DNA of 64,000 nucleotides from assembly GCF_024171955.1 (NCBI RefSeq), contig NZ_JAMTCS010000014.1, positions 1 to 64,000 on the forward strand. Reading direction: 5' to 3'. Numbering within the stretch: position 1 is the stretch's first letter; the number at the start of each line of letters is the position of its first letter. This document shows positions 21,128 to 28,680 of this stretch, piece by piece. The DNA is from Promicromonospora thailandica. GTDB taxonomy: Bacteria > Actinomycetota > Actinomycetes > Actinomycetales > Cellulomonadaceae. The translations under genes were made by a program, and so were the position numbers. Below the pieces are notes generated by a model. That model searched no databases, had not been told where the DNA came from, and was given only the letters and a program-made list of their open reading frames with translations.

Positions 21128-22009
21128 TCAGAGCCCCGTGTCCTTGCCGCCGTCCTTGCCGCCGATGTCGCGCCGGCGCAGGTAGCGCTCGAACTCCCGG
21201 GCGATGGCGTCGCCCGACGCCTCCGGGAGCTCCGCGGTGTCCTTGGCCTCCTCGAGCTGCGCCACGTACTCGGAGATCTCCGAGTCCTCCGACGCCAGCT
21301 CGTCCACGCCGTGCTGCCACGCCGCCGCGTCGTCGGGCAGCTCGCCCATCGGGACGGACTCGCCGAGCAGCTCCTCGACACGCGTCAGGATCGCGAGCGT
21401 CGCCTTGGGTGAGGGCGGGTTGGCCACGTAGTGCGGCACGGCCGCCCACAGGCTCACCGACTGCAGGCCCCGCTGGGCCGCCTCGTGCTGCAGCACCCCC
21501 ACGATGCCCGTGGGCCCCTGGTAGGTGTTGGCCTCGATGTCGAGCACCGACTGCAGGCCCACGCTGTCGGACGTCGCGGTCATCGGGATGGGCCGGGTGT
21601 GCGGCACGTCCGCCAGGAGCGCACCGAGCGTGATCACCGTGCGGACCCCCATCTCGTCGGCGACCTTGAGCAGCTCCTCGCAGTACTTGCGCCAGCGCAT
21701 CGACGGCTCGACGCCGTGCACCAGCACCACCTTGCGCTCGCCGACCTGGGCCACGGACACGGACGTCGTCGGCCAGGTGATGGACCTCGTGCCGTCGTCG
21801 TCCATGGAGACGTACGGCCGGTTGACCTGGAAGTCGTGGAACTCCTCGGGGTCGAGCTCCGTCACCTTCTCGGCGCCCCACACCTCGGCCAGGTGCGTGA
21901 GCGCGGTCGTGGCCGCGCTCCCCGCGTCGTTCCAACCTTCGAAGGCAGCGAGGAGCACGGTCTGGCGAGGCGAGGCCTGCTCCGGCTGCTCGTGATGCGC
22001 GTCGGTCAT
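21128..22009 (-). CDS. PAC2 family protein (proteasome assembly chaperone fold)
   Basis: Soluble protein of 293 residues resembling Rv2125 and archaeal PbaB-like proteins. PAC2 features are LLAAFEGWNDAGSAATTALTHL at the start, the acidic EEFHDFQVNRPYV strand, VVLVHGVEPSMRWRKYCEELL, and ITLGALLADVPHTRPIPMTATS. A helical C-terminal tail ends in GKDGGKDTGL. In eukaryotes and archaea PAC2 proteins help assemble 20S proteasomes; in actinobacteria the role is not settled, though the gene is syntenic with the Pup-proteasome locus. TAGGCT 6 bases before the ATG suggests leaderless transcription, though a G-run could also act as ribosome site. Confidence 0.92.
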   Translation of the reverse strand: MTDAHHEQPEQASPRQTVLLAAFEGWNDAGSAATTALTHLAEVWGAEKVTELDPEEFHDFQVNRPYVSMDDDGTRSITWPTTSVSVAQVGERKVVLVHGVEPSMRWRKYCEELLKVADEMGVRTVITLGALLADVPHTRPIPMTATSDSVGLQSVLDIEANTYQGPTGIVGVLQHEAAQRGLQSVSLWAAVPHYVANPPSPKATLAILTRVEELLGESVPMGELPDDAAAWQHGVDELASEDSEISEYVAQLEEAKDTAELPEASGDAIAREFERYLRRRDIGGKDGGKDTGL

Positions 22010-22080
22010 CCCCCCAGCCTAGGGTGTGGGGCGCTCGGCGTGGCCAGAGGCGCGGTCGCGTTCGCGGACGGGCGAATCGG

Positions 22081-22106
22081 CGTGTCGCAGCAGGAGCCGC
22101 GACACG
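22081..22106 (-). terminator. Short hairpin after the 95-residue ORF
   Basis: CGTGTCGC and GCGACACG form an 8-base stem around a 10-base loop, 22 bases downstream of the stop of the minus-strand gene ending at 22128. Confidence 0.5.
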
Positions 22107-22127
22107 TGTCGCGCCAGGGCCGGGGCG

Positions 22128-22415
22128 TCAGATCGCGGGCAGGCCGGCCCGCAGCGCGCCGCGGACCTGCACCTCGACGCCGCGCCACGTCCCGGTCCAC
22201 AGGGTGTACCCGGGGTCCAGCATGCGCTGGTCGATGGCGTGGTCGAGGCCGAGCGCGCGGGCGATGCTCTCGCCGTCGTCCATGTGCCAGGGCTGCAGGG
22301 TCACGCGGTCCGGCGTGACGGTCAGCACCTCGATCCAGTCGGCACGCACGTGCCGCAGCAGATCGATGACATCGCCGAGGCGTTCGGTGACCGACTGCGA
22401 CGCAATGGGGTTCAC
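22128..22415 (-). CDS. Hypothetical protein, 95 residues
   Basis: Small acidic soluble protein with an alpha/beta pattern (SVTERLGDVIDLLRHVRADWIEVLTVTPDRVTLQPWHMDDGESIARALGLD). Not assigned to a family. The GTG at 22415 follows GGAGAGTCCC, a fair ribosome site; a longer reading to 23198 runs antisense to the XRE gene and is rejected. It diverges from the XRE-DUF5919 regulator, separated by 144 bases. Codon use is as GC-rich at third positions as in the neighbours. Confidence 0.65.
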   Translation of the reverse strand: MNPIASQSVTERLGDVIDLLRHVRADWIEVLTVTPDRVTLQPWHMDDGESIARALGLDHAIDQRMLDPGYTLWTGTWRGVEVQVRGALRAGLPAI

Positions 22416-22559
22416 GGGACTCTCCGGGACAGGTCGGCTGGCAGGGTCTGCTCGCTCACTTCCACCGTTCGCTACCACTGTGCGACGAGCCCACGGGACG
22501 TGCCATCGGCAGCGCGCGGGACGTTTCGGTGATAGATACGTCCCTATGGGGGTGAGAAC

Positions 22560-23321
22560 GTGAGAAACCAACGACTGGTCGCCGCGATGGCGCAGGCCGG
22601 TCTGAGCCAGGTCCGGCTGGCCGCGGCCGTCGGCGTGGACCCGAAGACCGTGGAGCGCTGGGTGGCCCAGGGGCGCACGCCGCACCCGCGGCACCGTGTC
22701 GCGGTGTCCGACGCGCTGGGCTGCGACGTCGCCGCGCTCTGGGGCGACGTGGACCGCGCGGAGGCGGCCACGCAGGAGATCGTCGGGATGTATCCGGCGC
22801 GTCGCGCCGTGCCGTCCGGTACGTGGCGGGCGTTCCTCGCGGGGGTCGAGCAGCGGTTCGAGCTGCACGCGTTCGCCGCGACCTTCCTGCCCGACCAGAC
22901 GCTCGACCTGACCACCGAGATCGTCACCATGGCGAGCCGCGGCGTGCGGGTGCGGCTGCTCCTGGGCGACCCGGAGGGCTCGGCAGTGGCGGTACGCACC
23001 CAGGAGGAGGGCGGCACGGGCCTGGCGGGGCGGATCGCGCTGGTGCTGTCCTACCTGGCGCCGGCGCTGGGCACGCCCGGGGTCGAGGTGCGGCTGCACG
23101 ACAGCACCCTGTACGCCACGACGTTCCGGTTCGACGACGACCTGCTGGTCAACACCCACGTCTGGGGCGCGCCCGCGGGCGCCAACCCGCTGCTGCACCT
23201 CAGGGACGGGCCGGAGGCGTCGATGGCGCCTGCCTACCAGGCCGGGTTCGAACGGGTCTGGAACACCGCGCGACCCCTGGAGGCCTGGCCCCGGACGGAG
23301 GACACGGACAGGGTGGCCTGA
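22560..23321 (+). CDS. XRE-type regulator with DUF5919 domain
   Basis: Protein of 253 residues. Residues about 5-55 form a lambda-repressor-type helix-turn-helix (AAMAQAGLSQVRLAAAVGVDPKTVERWVAQGRTPHPRHRVAVSDALG). The remainder resembles DUF5919, a phospholipase-D-like alpha/beta fold (GTWRAFLAGVEQRFELHAFAATFLPDQ...VRVRLLLGDPEGSAV). The HxK motifs of active phospholipase D enzymes are not evident, so it may bind a ligand rather than cleave one. Its TGA overlaps the ATG of a NUDIX hydrolase by one base, a conserved pairing in actinobacteria as I recall. GTG 22560 follows GGGGGTGAG. Confidence 0.82.
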   Translation: MRNQRLVAAMAQAGLSQVRLAAAVGVDPKTVERWVAQGRTPHPRHRVAVSDALGCDVAALWGDVDRAEAATQEIVGMYPARRAVPSGTWRAFLAGVEQRFELHAFAATFLPDQTLDLTTEIVTMASRGVRVRLLLGDPEGSAVAVRTQEEGGTGLAGRIALVLSYLAPALGTPGVEVRLHDSTLYATTFRFDDDLLVNTHVWGAPAGANPLLHLRDGPEASMAPAYQAGFERVWNTARPLEAWPRTEDTDRVA

Positions 23322-23794
23322 TGGTGCGGTACGACTACTTCGACGACCCGGAGGCGCCGACCGTGAACTCCGTGGTCCCGTCGGTCACGGTCGCGGTGCG
23401 GGACGACGTCGGCCGCCTGCTGCTCATCCACCGCACCGACAACGACCTCTGGGCGCTGCCCGGGGGTGGCATCGACCCGGGGGAGACGGTCCGGCAGGCG
23501 GGCGTGCGGGAGACCGAGGAGGAGACCGGATACCGGGTGCGCATCACCGGGCTGGTCGGCATCTACACCGACCCGCGGCACGTCATCGTGTACTCGGACG
23601 GCGAGGTCCGGTCCCAGTTCTCCATCTGCATGCGCGGCGCGGTCACCGGCGGGTCCGCGCGCACCTCGGGGGAGTCCAGCGAGGTGGTCTGGCAGAACGT
23701 CGACCGGCTCGGCGACCTGGACATCCACCCGTCGATGCGGCTGCGGATCGCGCACGCCGTGGACCCGGGCCGCACCGAGCCCTACCTGACGTGA
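23321..23794 (+). CDS. NUDIX hydrolase coupled to the XRE-DUF5919 regulator
   Basis: Hydrolase of 157 residues acting on a nucleoside diphosphate linked to another moiety. The Nudix box is complete: GGIDPGETVRQAGVRETEEETGY fits G-x5-E-x7-R-E-x2-E-E-x-G. The N-terminus MVRYDYFDDPEAPTVNSVVPSVTVAVRDDVGRLLLIHRTDND gives the first strands. Its ATG shares a base with the stop codon of the preceding regulator, so both proteins are made from one message in linked amounts. The substrate is unknown; a signalling or damaged nucleotide sensed by the DUF5919 domain is a hypothesis. Confidence 0.92.
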   Translation: MVRYDYFDDPEAPTVNSVVPSVTVAVRDDVGRLLLIHRTDNDLWALPGGGIDPGETVRQAGVRETEEETGYRVRITGLVGIYTDPRHVIVYSDGEVRSQFSICMRGAVTGGSARTSGESSEVVWQNVDRLGDLDIHPSMRLRIAHAVDPGRTEPYLT

Positions 23795-23823
23795 CAGCCG
23801 GCGTGACGGCTGGCGTGGCGCGG

Positions 23824-24390
23824 TCAGCGCGCGACGCGTTCGAGCCGTCGCTCGATGCGGGCCACGACCTGCCGCAGGCCCGGTTCGGCATGCTGCATGC
23901 TGCGCCACACCAGGTGCCCGGGCGGGTAGCGGTCGTAGATGTGCGCGAACCGCTCGTCGACGCTGACGGTCTCGCCCCGCGCGGAGGTGGTGATGTCGCA
24001 GTAGGTGAGCAGGTCCAGCAGCTCTCCGGGCGGTGCGGGGAACTCCTGGCACAGCGTCGTGTCCAGGCCCCGTTCGCCGGCCTCGACGGTGGCGGACGTG
24101 TGGTGGGCCACCAGGCTCGTCAGCTCGGGGCCGGCGCCGACCGAGCGGAGGTAGCGCGCGCCGTCGAGCTGGTGCAGGCCCGTGTCGCGGGCCGCCGCGG
24201 CGTACCCGACGTCGTGCAGGTAGGCGGCGGTGACGAGCAGCTGAGGTCGGTCCAGCGCCCGGGCGACGTGCTCGGCGCGCCGCCCCACGCCGAGGGAGTG
24301 CGCGAGCCGGTCGGCACCGGCGTCGAAGAGCTCCGACAGCATCGCCTGGGCACCCGCGGGGTCGATCTCCCGCGGGGTGGTACCTCGCAT
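23824..24390 (-). CDS. HD-domain phosphohydrolase-like protein
   Basis: Soluble protein of 188 residues with an HD-type metal site: RLAHSLGVGRRAEHVA supplies the first His, AAYLHDVGYA the HD pair, and LVAHHTSATVEAGERGLD the later His residues. The remainder (YCDITTSARGETVSVDERFAHIYDRYP) is common in actinobacterial HD proteins. It probably hydrolyses a phosphate ester or nucleotide; substrate unknown. The ATG at 24390 is selected because TACGGT lies 6 bases upstream on this strand; an upstream ATG at 24471 in frame has no support. Confidence 0.82.
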   Translation of the reverse strand: MRGTTPREIDPAGAQAMLSELFDAGADRLAHSLGVGRRAEHVARALDRPQLLVTAAYLHDVGYAAAARDTGLHQLDGARYLRSVGAGPELTSLVAHHTSATVEAGERGLDTTLCQEFPAPPGELLDLLTYCDITTSARGETVSVDERFAHIYDRYPPGHLVWRSMQHAEPGLRQVVARIERRLERVAR

Positions 24391-24396
24391 CGGTTC

Positions 24397-24402
24397 ACCG
24401 TA
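24397..24402 (-). promoter_or_regulatory. -10 box of the HD-domain gene
   Basis: TACGGT on the minus strand, 6 bases before the ATG at 24390. Confidence 0.45.
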
Positions 24403-24487
24403 GGGCGCCCGGTCGCGTTCGGCGCGACGGGTGAAGAGGTAGGTCGTGGTCGTGCGCGTGCTGGTCCGCATCGGTGGCCCCCCGCCG

Positions 24488-24892
24488 TCACAGCTCCGGT
24501 CGTCCGTTGACCATCCAGTCACGGACCATCGCCGTCGCGCGGTGATGCCCCGCCAGCGCGGCCTCGCGGGTCGCGTACAGCTCCGCGTACTGCTCGGTGC
24601 AGTCCAGCCTGTCGTCCTCGGAGAGCACACCGTCGGGGTCGAGCCGCTCGACGAACACCATTGTCTCGTAGATCAGGGGTTCGTGTCCCGGGCCCGCGCC
24701 GTCGGGCGACGCGGACGAGTCGACGCCCGTCCAGACGGTGGACACGTGGTAGAACCCGATGTGGTCCCGAGCGACGTGGGCGCCGCCGGCCCCGAGGCGC
24801 AGCACCGACCACTGGTCCTGGGTGATCGGGTTGCCGTCGAGGTCGTAGTACGTCCGCTGCGAGAGGCGCTCGAAGAAGTCGGGTCCGAACAC
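24488..24892 (-). CDS. Hypothetical protein, 134 residues
   Basis: Soluble protein starting FGPDFFERLSQRTYYDLDGNPITQDQWSVLRL, with conserved-looking central VARDHIGFYHVSTVWTGVD and LIYETMVFVERLDPDGVL, ending in a helical segment (YAELYATREAALAGHHRATAMV). No family is assigned with certainty; similar short proteins occur in actinobacteria and their phages, from memory. The GTG at 24892 follows AAGGGAAG. The long extension to 25657 overlaps a real gene on the other strand and is rejected. No phage genes surround it here. Confidence 0.7.
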   Translation of the reverse strand: MFGPDFFERLSQRTYYDLDGNPITQDQWSVLRLGAGGAHVARDHIGFYHVSTVWTGVDSSASPDGAGPGHEPLIYETMVFVERLDPDGVLSEDDRLDCTEQYAELYATREAALAGHHRATAMVRDWMVNGRPEL

Positions 24893-25066
24893 GTGTCTTC
24901 CCTTCGGTCGGTATCGAGGGTCAGCATTGCCCAGGAAGCCGAGGAGCGCGCGGCGAGGGTGTGGAGCGTGCTCCACGCCGCGTATGTGGGTAAATGACCG
25001 ATTGCTCCCACGCGAATCACACCGATCGGCGCGCGGGCAGCCCCACGGCCGGGTGAGTATGAAGCA

Positions 25067-25609
25067 ATGCTCAACCTGCGAGAACACCGAGCGCTGCTGA
25101 CCACCGTGGGCGCGCTGCTCGTCGCCAGCACCGGCAGCGGCATCGCCTGGTCCGAGCCGGGCGGCCACCGGGAGCCCGCCGACCAGCTGCTCGACGCCGT
25201 GGAACACAGCGAGTCGACCATGCGTGACTACATCGACGAGGTGAGCGAGCGCTTCGACCAGATCGAGTCCGCCTCCGACGCCGGCCGGCAGGAGGAGCTC
25301 GCCACCGCGCTCATGGCGGACGTCCCCGGCCTCGCGCGGGACGCACGGTCCGGCGTCCGGTCCGCCCGCGCCGAGGTCACCGCCGTCGACCTGCCTGACG
25401 GTGGCCGGCTCGACCACGCCCGCGACGCCTACGTGGCGCACATGGACGCCTGGCTCGCGGAGTACGACGACGCGATGGCCGCGCCCGCCGGTGTCGTCGA
25501 GATCGAGCCCGCCGTGAACCGGACGTTCGACGAGGCCGTCGCGGCGTTCGAGCGGACCGGGCTGCAGGGCGCCCAGGAGGACCGCATGGAGGAGCTCCTC
25601 GCGGACTGA
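25067..25609 (+). CDS. Hypothetical exported helical protein
   Basis: Protein of 180 residues with a likely signal peptide or membrane anchor (residues 8-28, LLTTVGALLVASTGSGIAW). It is followed by long amphipathic helices rich in Glu, Asp and Ala (LLDAVEHSESTMRDYIDEVSERFDQIES; YVAHMDAWLAEYDDAMAA). No cysteine, so not a lipoprotein. Function unknown; it may be a periplasm-facing coiled-coil or adaptor protein. The ribosome site is weak (GGTGAG about 14 bases upstream). It lies in an AT-richer stretch than its surroundings. Confidence 0.7.
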   Translation: MLNLREHRALLTTVGALLVASTGSGIAWSEPGGHREPADQLLDAVEHSESTMRDYIDEVSERFDQIESASDAGRQEELATALMADVPGLARDARSGVRSARAEVTAVDLPDGGRLDHARDAYVAHMDAWLAEYDDAMAAPAGVVEIEPAVNRTFDEAVAAFERTGLQGAQEDRMEELLAD

Positions 25610-25658
25610 CGCGGCTGTCGGGCAGGCGGCCGTTTTCCGGGCGGCCCGCACGGCCACC

Positions 25659-25664
25659 TACGAT
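25659..25664 (+). promoter_or_regulatory. -10 box of the HAD gene
   Basis: TACGAT lies 6 bases before the GTG at 25671. Confidence 0.45.
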
Positions 25665-25670
25665 GAGGCC

Positions 25671-26375
25671 GTGCCCCGTGACCCGTCCGCCGCAACGCCG
25701 GACCGCCTGCCCGCCGCCGTCCTGTTCGACATGGACGGCACCCTCGTCGACACGGAGCCGTACTGGATGCGCGCCGAGCGCGAGATCGTGGCGGCGCACG
25801 GTGCGGCCTGGACGCACGAGGACGCGCTCGGGGCCGTGGGGCAGGCCCTGCTGACCACCGGCACCATGCTGCGCGACGCCGGCGTGCCGCTCGAGCCGGC
25901 CGAGATCGTCTCGTGGCTCGTGGCCCGGGTCAACGAGCAGCTGCGCGAGCGCGTGCCGTGGCGCGCCGGGGTGCCCGAGCTGCTGGAGGACCTGCGGGCC
26001 GCCGGCGTCCCGTGCGCCGTCGTCACCATGTCCTACCGCAGCCAGGCCGAGGTCGTGGCGGACGGCGCCCCCGCGGGCACCTTCGCCCACCTCGTCACGG
26101 GGGACGAGGTGACCCGGGGCAAGCCGCACCCCGAGCCCTACCTGACGGCCGCCCGGCTGCTCGGCGTGCGCCCGCAGGACTGCGTGGCCGTCGAGGACTC
26201 CGGTCCAGGCATCACGTCGGCGCTCGCGTCCGGCGCGCGCACCCTGGGCGTGCCCGCCGAGGTGCCCGTGCCCCCGCGTCCGGGCCTGAGCCGGGCCGCG
26301 TCGCTCAAGCAGGTCGACCTGGACACGCTGGGCCGGATCGCCGCCGGCGAGGTCGTGGACCTGCTCGGCGACTGA
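25671..26375 (+). CDS. HAD-superfamily phosphatase (beta-phosphoglucomutase-like)
   Basis: Soluble phosphatase of 234 residues. HAD motif I is DMDGTLVDTEPYW, with the nucleophile Asp near residue 20. Motif II is the Thr in VVTMSYRSQ. Motif III is the Lys in TRGKPHPEPYLTAARLLG, and motif IV is VEDSGPGITSALASG. A four-helix cap is inserted after motif I (subclass IA). Substrates of such proteins are usually sugar phosphates and cannot be told here. The GTG start follows a -10 box and so is probably leaderless. It converges on the RecB-like nuclease gene, with tandem repeats in between. Confidence 0.88.
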   Translation: MPRDPSAATPDRLPAAVLFDMDGTLVDTEPYWMRAEREIVAAHGAAWTHEDALGAVGQALLTTGTMLRDAGVPLEPAEIVSWLVARVNEQLRERVPWRAGVPELLEDLRAAGVPCAVVTMSYRSQAEVVADGAPAGTFAHLVTGDEVTRGKPHPEPYLTAARLLGVRPQDCVAVEDSGPGITSALASGARTLGVPAEVPVPPRPGLSRAASLKQVDLDTLGRIAAGEVVDLLGD

Positions 26376-26383
26376 GCCGGGTC

Positions 26384-26437
26384 CTCACGGCACGGCCCTC
26401 ACCGCACGGCCCTCGCCGCACGGCCCTCGCGGTGCGG
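26384..26437. repeat. 14-bp tandem repeat in a convergent intergenic gap
   Basis: Three units of CTCACSGCACGGCC type (26384-26397, 26398-26411, 26412-26425) plus a partial fourth lie just after the HAD gene. The last unit ends in a GCGGTGCGG that can pair with earlier copies, so the array may double as a terminator. Confidence 0.6.
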
Positions 26438-26450
26438 GTCGGCCGCGGGA

Positions 26451-27383
26451 TCAGCCCGCCAGGCCCAGCCGCAGCGCGACCGCGCCCTCCGGGATCTCCG
26501 GGGGAGTGCCGCCGAACTCCGGGCACAGCGCCTGGTGCGCGCACCACCCGCACAGCTTCGACCGGCGCGGCTTCCACTCCCCGGTACGGGCCGACTCCTC
26601 GATGGCTGCCCACACGGCGCGGATCTTCTGCTCCGTGTGCTCCAGGTGCCCGGTCGTCGGCTCGCCGCGCAGCACCTGCCCGTCGCCCAGGTAGACGAGC
26701 TGCAGCATCTTCGGCAGCACGCCGCGCTCGCGCCACAGCACCAGGCCGTAGAACCGCATCTGGAACACGGCCGACGACTCGTAGCCCGGGCGGGGTGAGC
26801 GCCCCGTCTTGTAGTCGACCACCCGCACGGCCCCGTTCGGCGCCACGTCCAGGCGGTCCACGATGCCGCGCAGCAGCGGCCCGCCGTCGAGCTGCGACTC
26901 GACCAGCAGCTCGCGCTCCGCCGGCTCGAGCCGGTTCGGGTCCTCCAGCGTGAAGTAGGTGCCGAGCAGCGACCCGGCGCCGGCCAGCCAGCCCGCGCGG
27001 TCCTGCCCGTCCGGGCCCACGCCGTCCGTGAACAGCGACGCGTACCGCTCGTCGGCCTCCAGCAGCCGGTCCCACTCGCCCGGCAGCAGGTCGTGGGCCG
27101 CGGCCAGGGTGCGCTCGCCCAGCGGGGCGTCGTACAGGCGCTCCAGCACCGCGTGCACCAGGGTGCCGCGCGCCGCGGCGGCCGAGGGCGGCTCCGGCAG
27201 CCGGTCCACCGTGCGGAACCGGAACAGCAGCGGGCACTGCATGAAGTCGTTGGCGCGCGACGGCGAGAGCGCGGGCGGTCGCGAGGGTGCCGTCACGACC
27301 GGTGCCGCCCCGGCGCCCGTCCCCGTTCCCGCACCCGTCTCCGCCACCGCACCCGGGCCCGGGGTCACCTCCGTCGTCGTCAT
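26451..27383 (-). CDS. RecB-family PD-(D/E)XK nuclease with Fe-S cysteines
   Basis: Protein of 310 residues like the Cas4/AddB-type nucleases encoded near the proteasome genes in mycobacteria (Rv2119). After a 40-residue Gly/Ala/Thr-rich leader come the first cysteine (SRANDFMQCPLLFRFR), the RGTLVHAVLERL helix, the nuclease core GIVDRLDVAPNGAVRVVDYKTG with catalytic Asp and D-Y-K, QMRFYGLVLWRE, and the C-terminal cysteines CGWCAHQALC. Four cysteines in this spacing bind a 4Fe-4S cluster in the family. It is likely a single-strand DNA exonuclease in repair; partners are unknown. TAGGGT lies 6 bases before the ATG on this strand. Confidence 0.9.
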   Translation of the reverse strand: MTTTEVTPGPGAVAETGAGTGTGAGAAPVVTAPSRPPALSPSRANDFMQCPLLFRFRTVDRLPEPPSAAAARGTLVHAVLERLYDAPLGERTLAAAHDLLPGEWDRLLEADERYASLFTDGVGPDGQDRAGWLAGAGSLLGTYFTLEDPNRLEPAERELLVESQLDGGPLLRGIVDRLDVAPNGAVRVVDYKTGRSPRPGYESSAVFQMRFYGLVLWRERGVLPKMLQLVYLGDGQVLRGEPTTGHLEHTEQKIRAVWAAIEESARTGEWKPRRSKLCGWCAHQALCPEFGGTPPEIPEGAVALRLGLAG

Positions 27384-27389
27384 GCCCCC

Positions 27390-27395
27390 ACCCTA
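27390..27395 (-). promoter_or_regulatory. -10 box of the RecB-like gene
   Basis: TAGGGT on the minus strand is followed after 6 bases by the ATG at 27383. Confidence 0.45.
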
Positions 27396-27462
27396 GGGGC
27401 GGCCACCGACATCCTCCGTCAGCCCTCCACAGCGTGCCGCCGCCCGCACCGCGACGGGCCGG

Positions 27463-27468
27463 TAGGTT
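27463..27468 (+). promoter_or_regulatory. -10 box of the M50 protease gene
   Basis: TAGGTT lies 6 bases before the GTG at 27475. Confidence 0.45.
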
Positions 27469-27474
27469 GGTCCG

Positions 27475-28644
27475 GTGACCACCTCGGAGCCCGCCTCCAC
27501 ACCCGCACCACCCGCCCCGCAGCGCTCGAAGGGGTTCGTCATCGGCCGCGTCGCCGGCGCGCCCGTGATCGTCACCCGGTCGTGGTTCCTCGCCGCGCTC
27601 GTCCTGACGATCCTGTTCGTGCCGGCCATCGAGGCGCGCGCGCCGGGGCTCGGTGCCGGCGTCTATCTCGCCGCGTTCGTGTTCGTGCTGCTCCTGTTCG
27701 GCTCGGTGTTCCTGCACGAGGTGGCGCACGCGCTGGTCGCCCGGGCGCGCGGGCAGAACGTCACCGAGCTCGCGGTCACGCTCTGGGGCGGCCACACCGC
27801 CTACACCGGCGGCCTGGGGCGGCCGCTCGACGGTTTCCTGGTTGCCGTCGTGGGGCCGCTGACAAATCTCGTGCTCGCGGCGGGGTTCGGGCTGGCCTAC
27901 CAGGCCTCGCCCGTGCTGAACCTGCCCACCGTGCTGCTGGGCCTGGCGGCCGTATCGAACGCCTTCGTGGGCGCCTTCAACCTGCTGCCCGGCCTGCCGC
28001 TGGACGGCGGGCAGATCCTCGAGTCGCTGGTGTGGGCGGTCACGGGACGCCGCACGGCGGGCACGATCGCGGCCGGCTGGGTGGGCCGGGTCGTCGCCGT
28101 CGGTGTGCTGCTCTGGGCCCTCGTCGTGCCGTGGGTGCAGGGCACCACCCCGAACCTCACCACCGTGCTCTGGTCCGCGCTCATCGGGGCCTTCCTGTGG
28201 GCCGGTGCGGGCGCCGCGATCTCCAACGGCCGCCGCCGCGAGGCCGTGGAGGGCCTGTCGGCGCAGGGGCTCGCGGCGCCCGTGCTCGTGCTGCCGCTCG
28301 GGTCCACCGTCGCGGACGCGGTGAGCGCCCGGGCAGCGGCCGGCGGCCGCGCCGAGGCGTCCCGCCTCGTCGTCGTCGGGCACGGCGACGTCCCGCTCGC
28401 CGTCGTGGACGACGACGCCGTGGCGGCCGTGCCCCCGCAGGCGCAGGAGGCGACCACCGTCGACTCCGTGGCCGTGCCGTTCGTCCGTGGGTCCGAGGTG
28501 CCGCCCGCGCTGGCGGGTACGGAGCTGCTCGACCACCTGGCCCGGCGGTCGGGCGGCGCCCGCCTCGTCCCCGTGGTCGACGACGGCCGCGTCACCGGCG
28601 TCCTGGACCTCGCCGACGTGGCCCGCGCGATCCGCGCGACCTGA
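27475..28644 (+). CDS. M50 site-2-type intramembrane metalloprotease
   Basis: Membrane zinc protease of 389 residues. The zinc motif HEVAH lies in FGSVFLHEVAHALVARARG (about residue 80), and the third ligand is in FNLLPGLPLDGGQILESL. About six membrane segments span residues 35-255. The C-terminal 120 residues are soluble and look like a degenerate CBS-domain pair (LGSTVADAVSARAAAGG...LVPVVDDGRVTGVLDLADVARAI). The gene directly precedes trmI and the proteasome ATPase, as in other actinobacteria. A CBS-containing M50 protease probably responds to a nucleotide; targets are not known. Confidence 0.9.
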   Translation: MTTSEPASTPAPPAPQRSKGFVIGRVAGAPVIVTRSWFLAALVLTILFVPAIEARAPGLGAGVYLAAFVFVLLLFGSVFLHEVAHALVARARGQNVTELAVTLWGGHTAYTGGLGRPLDGFLVAVVGPLTNLVLAAGFGLAYQASPVLNLPTVLLGLAAVSNAFVGAFNLLPGLPLDGGQILESLVWAVTGRRTAGTIAAGWVGRVVAVGVLLWALVVPWVQGTTPNLTTVLWSALIGAFLWAGAGAAISNGRRREAVEGLSAQGLAAPVLVLPLGSTVADAVSARAAAGGRAEASRLVVVGHGDVPLAVVDDDAVAAVPPQAQEATTVDSVAVPFVRGSEVPPALAGTELLDHLARRSGGARLVPVVDDGRVTGVLDLADVARAIRAT

Positions 28645-28666
28645 CGCGGCGGTCCCGCCCAGCGCC

Positions 28667-28672
28667 TAGGAT
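28667..28672 (+). promoter_or_regulatory. -10 box of trmI
   Basis: TAGGAT lies 8 bases before the GTG at 28681. Confidence 0.45.
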
Positions 28673-28680
28673 GGTCGGTC

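Noticed and set aside
26384-26437. CRISPR or origin-type iterons in the HAD/RecB gap
   Set aside because: Only three to four 14-base GC-rich units without AT-rich DNA or DnaA boxes. Simple slippage or a terminator is enough to explain them.
26451-27383. A Cas4 protein of a CRISPR system
   Set aside because: It has the nuclease core and four cysteines like Cas4, but no cas genes or arrays are near, and it lies in the conserved proteasome-linked block as in mycobacteria.
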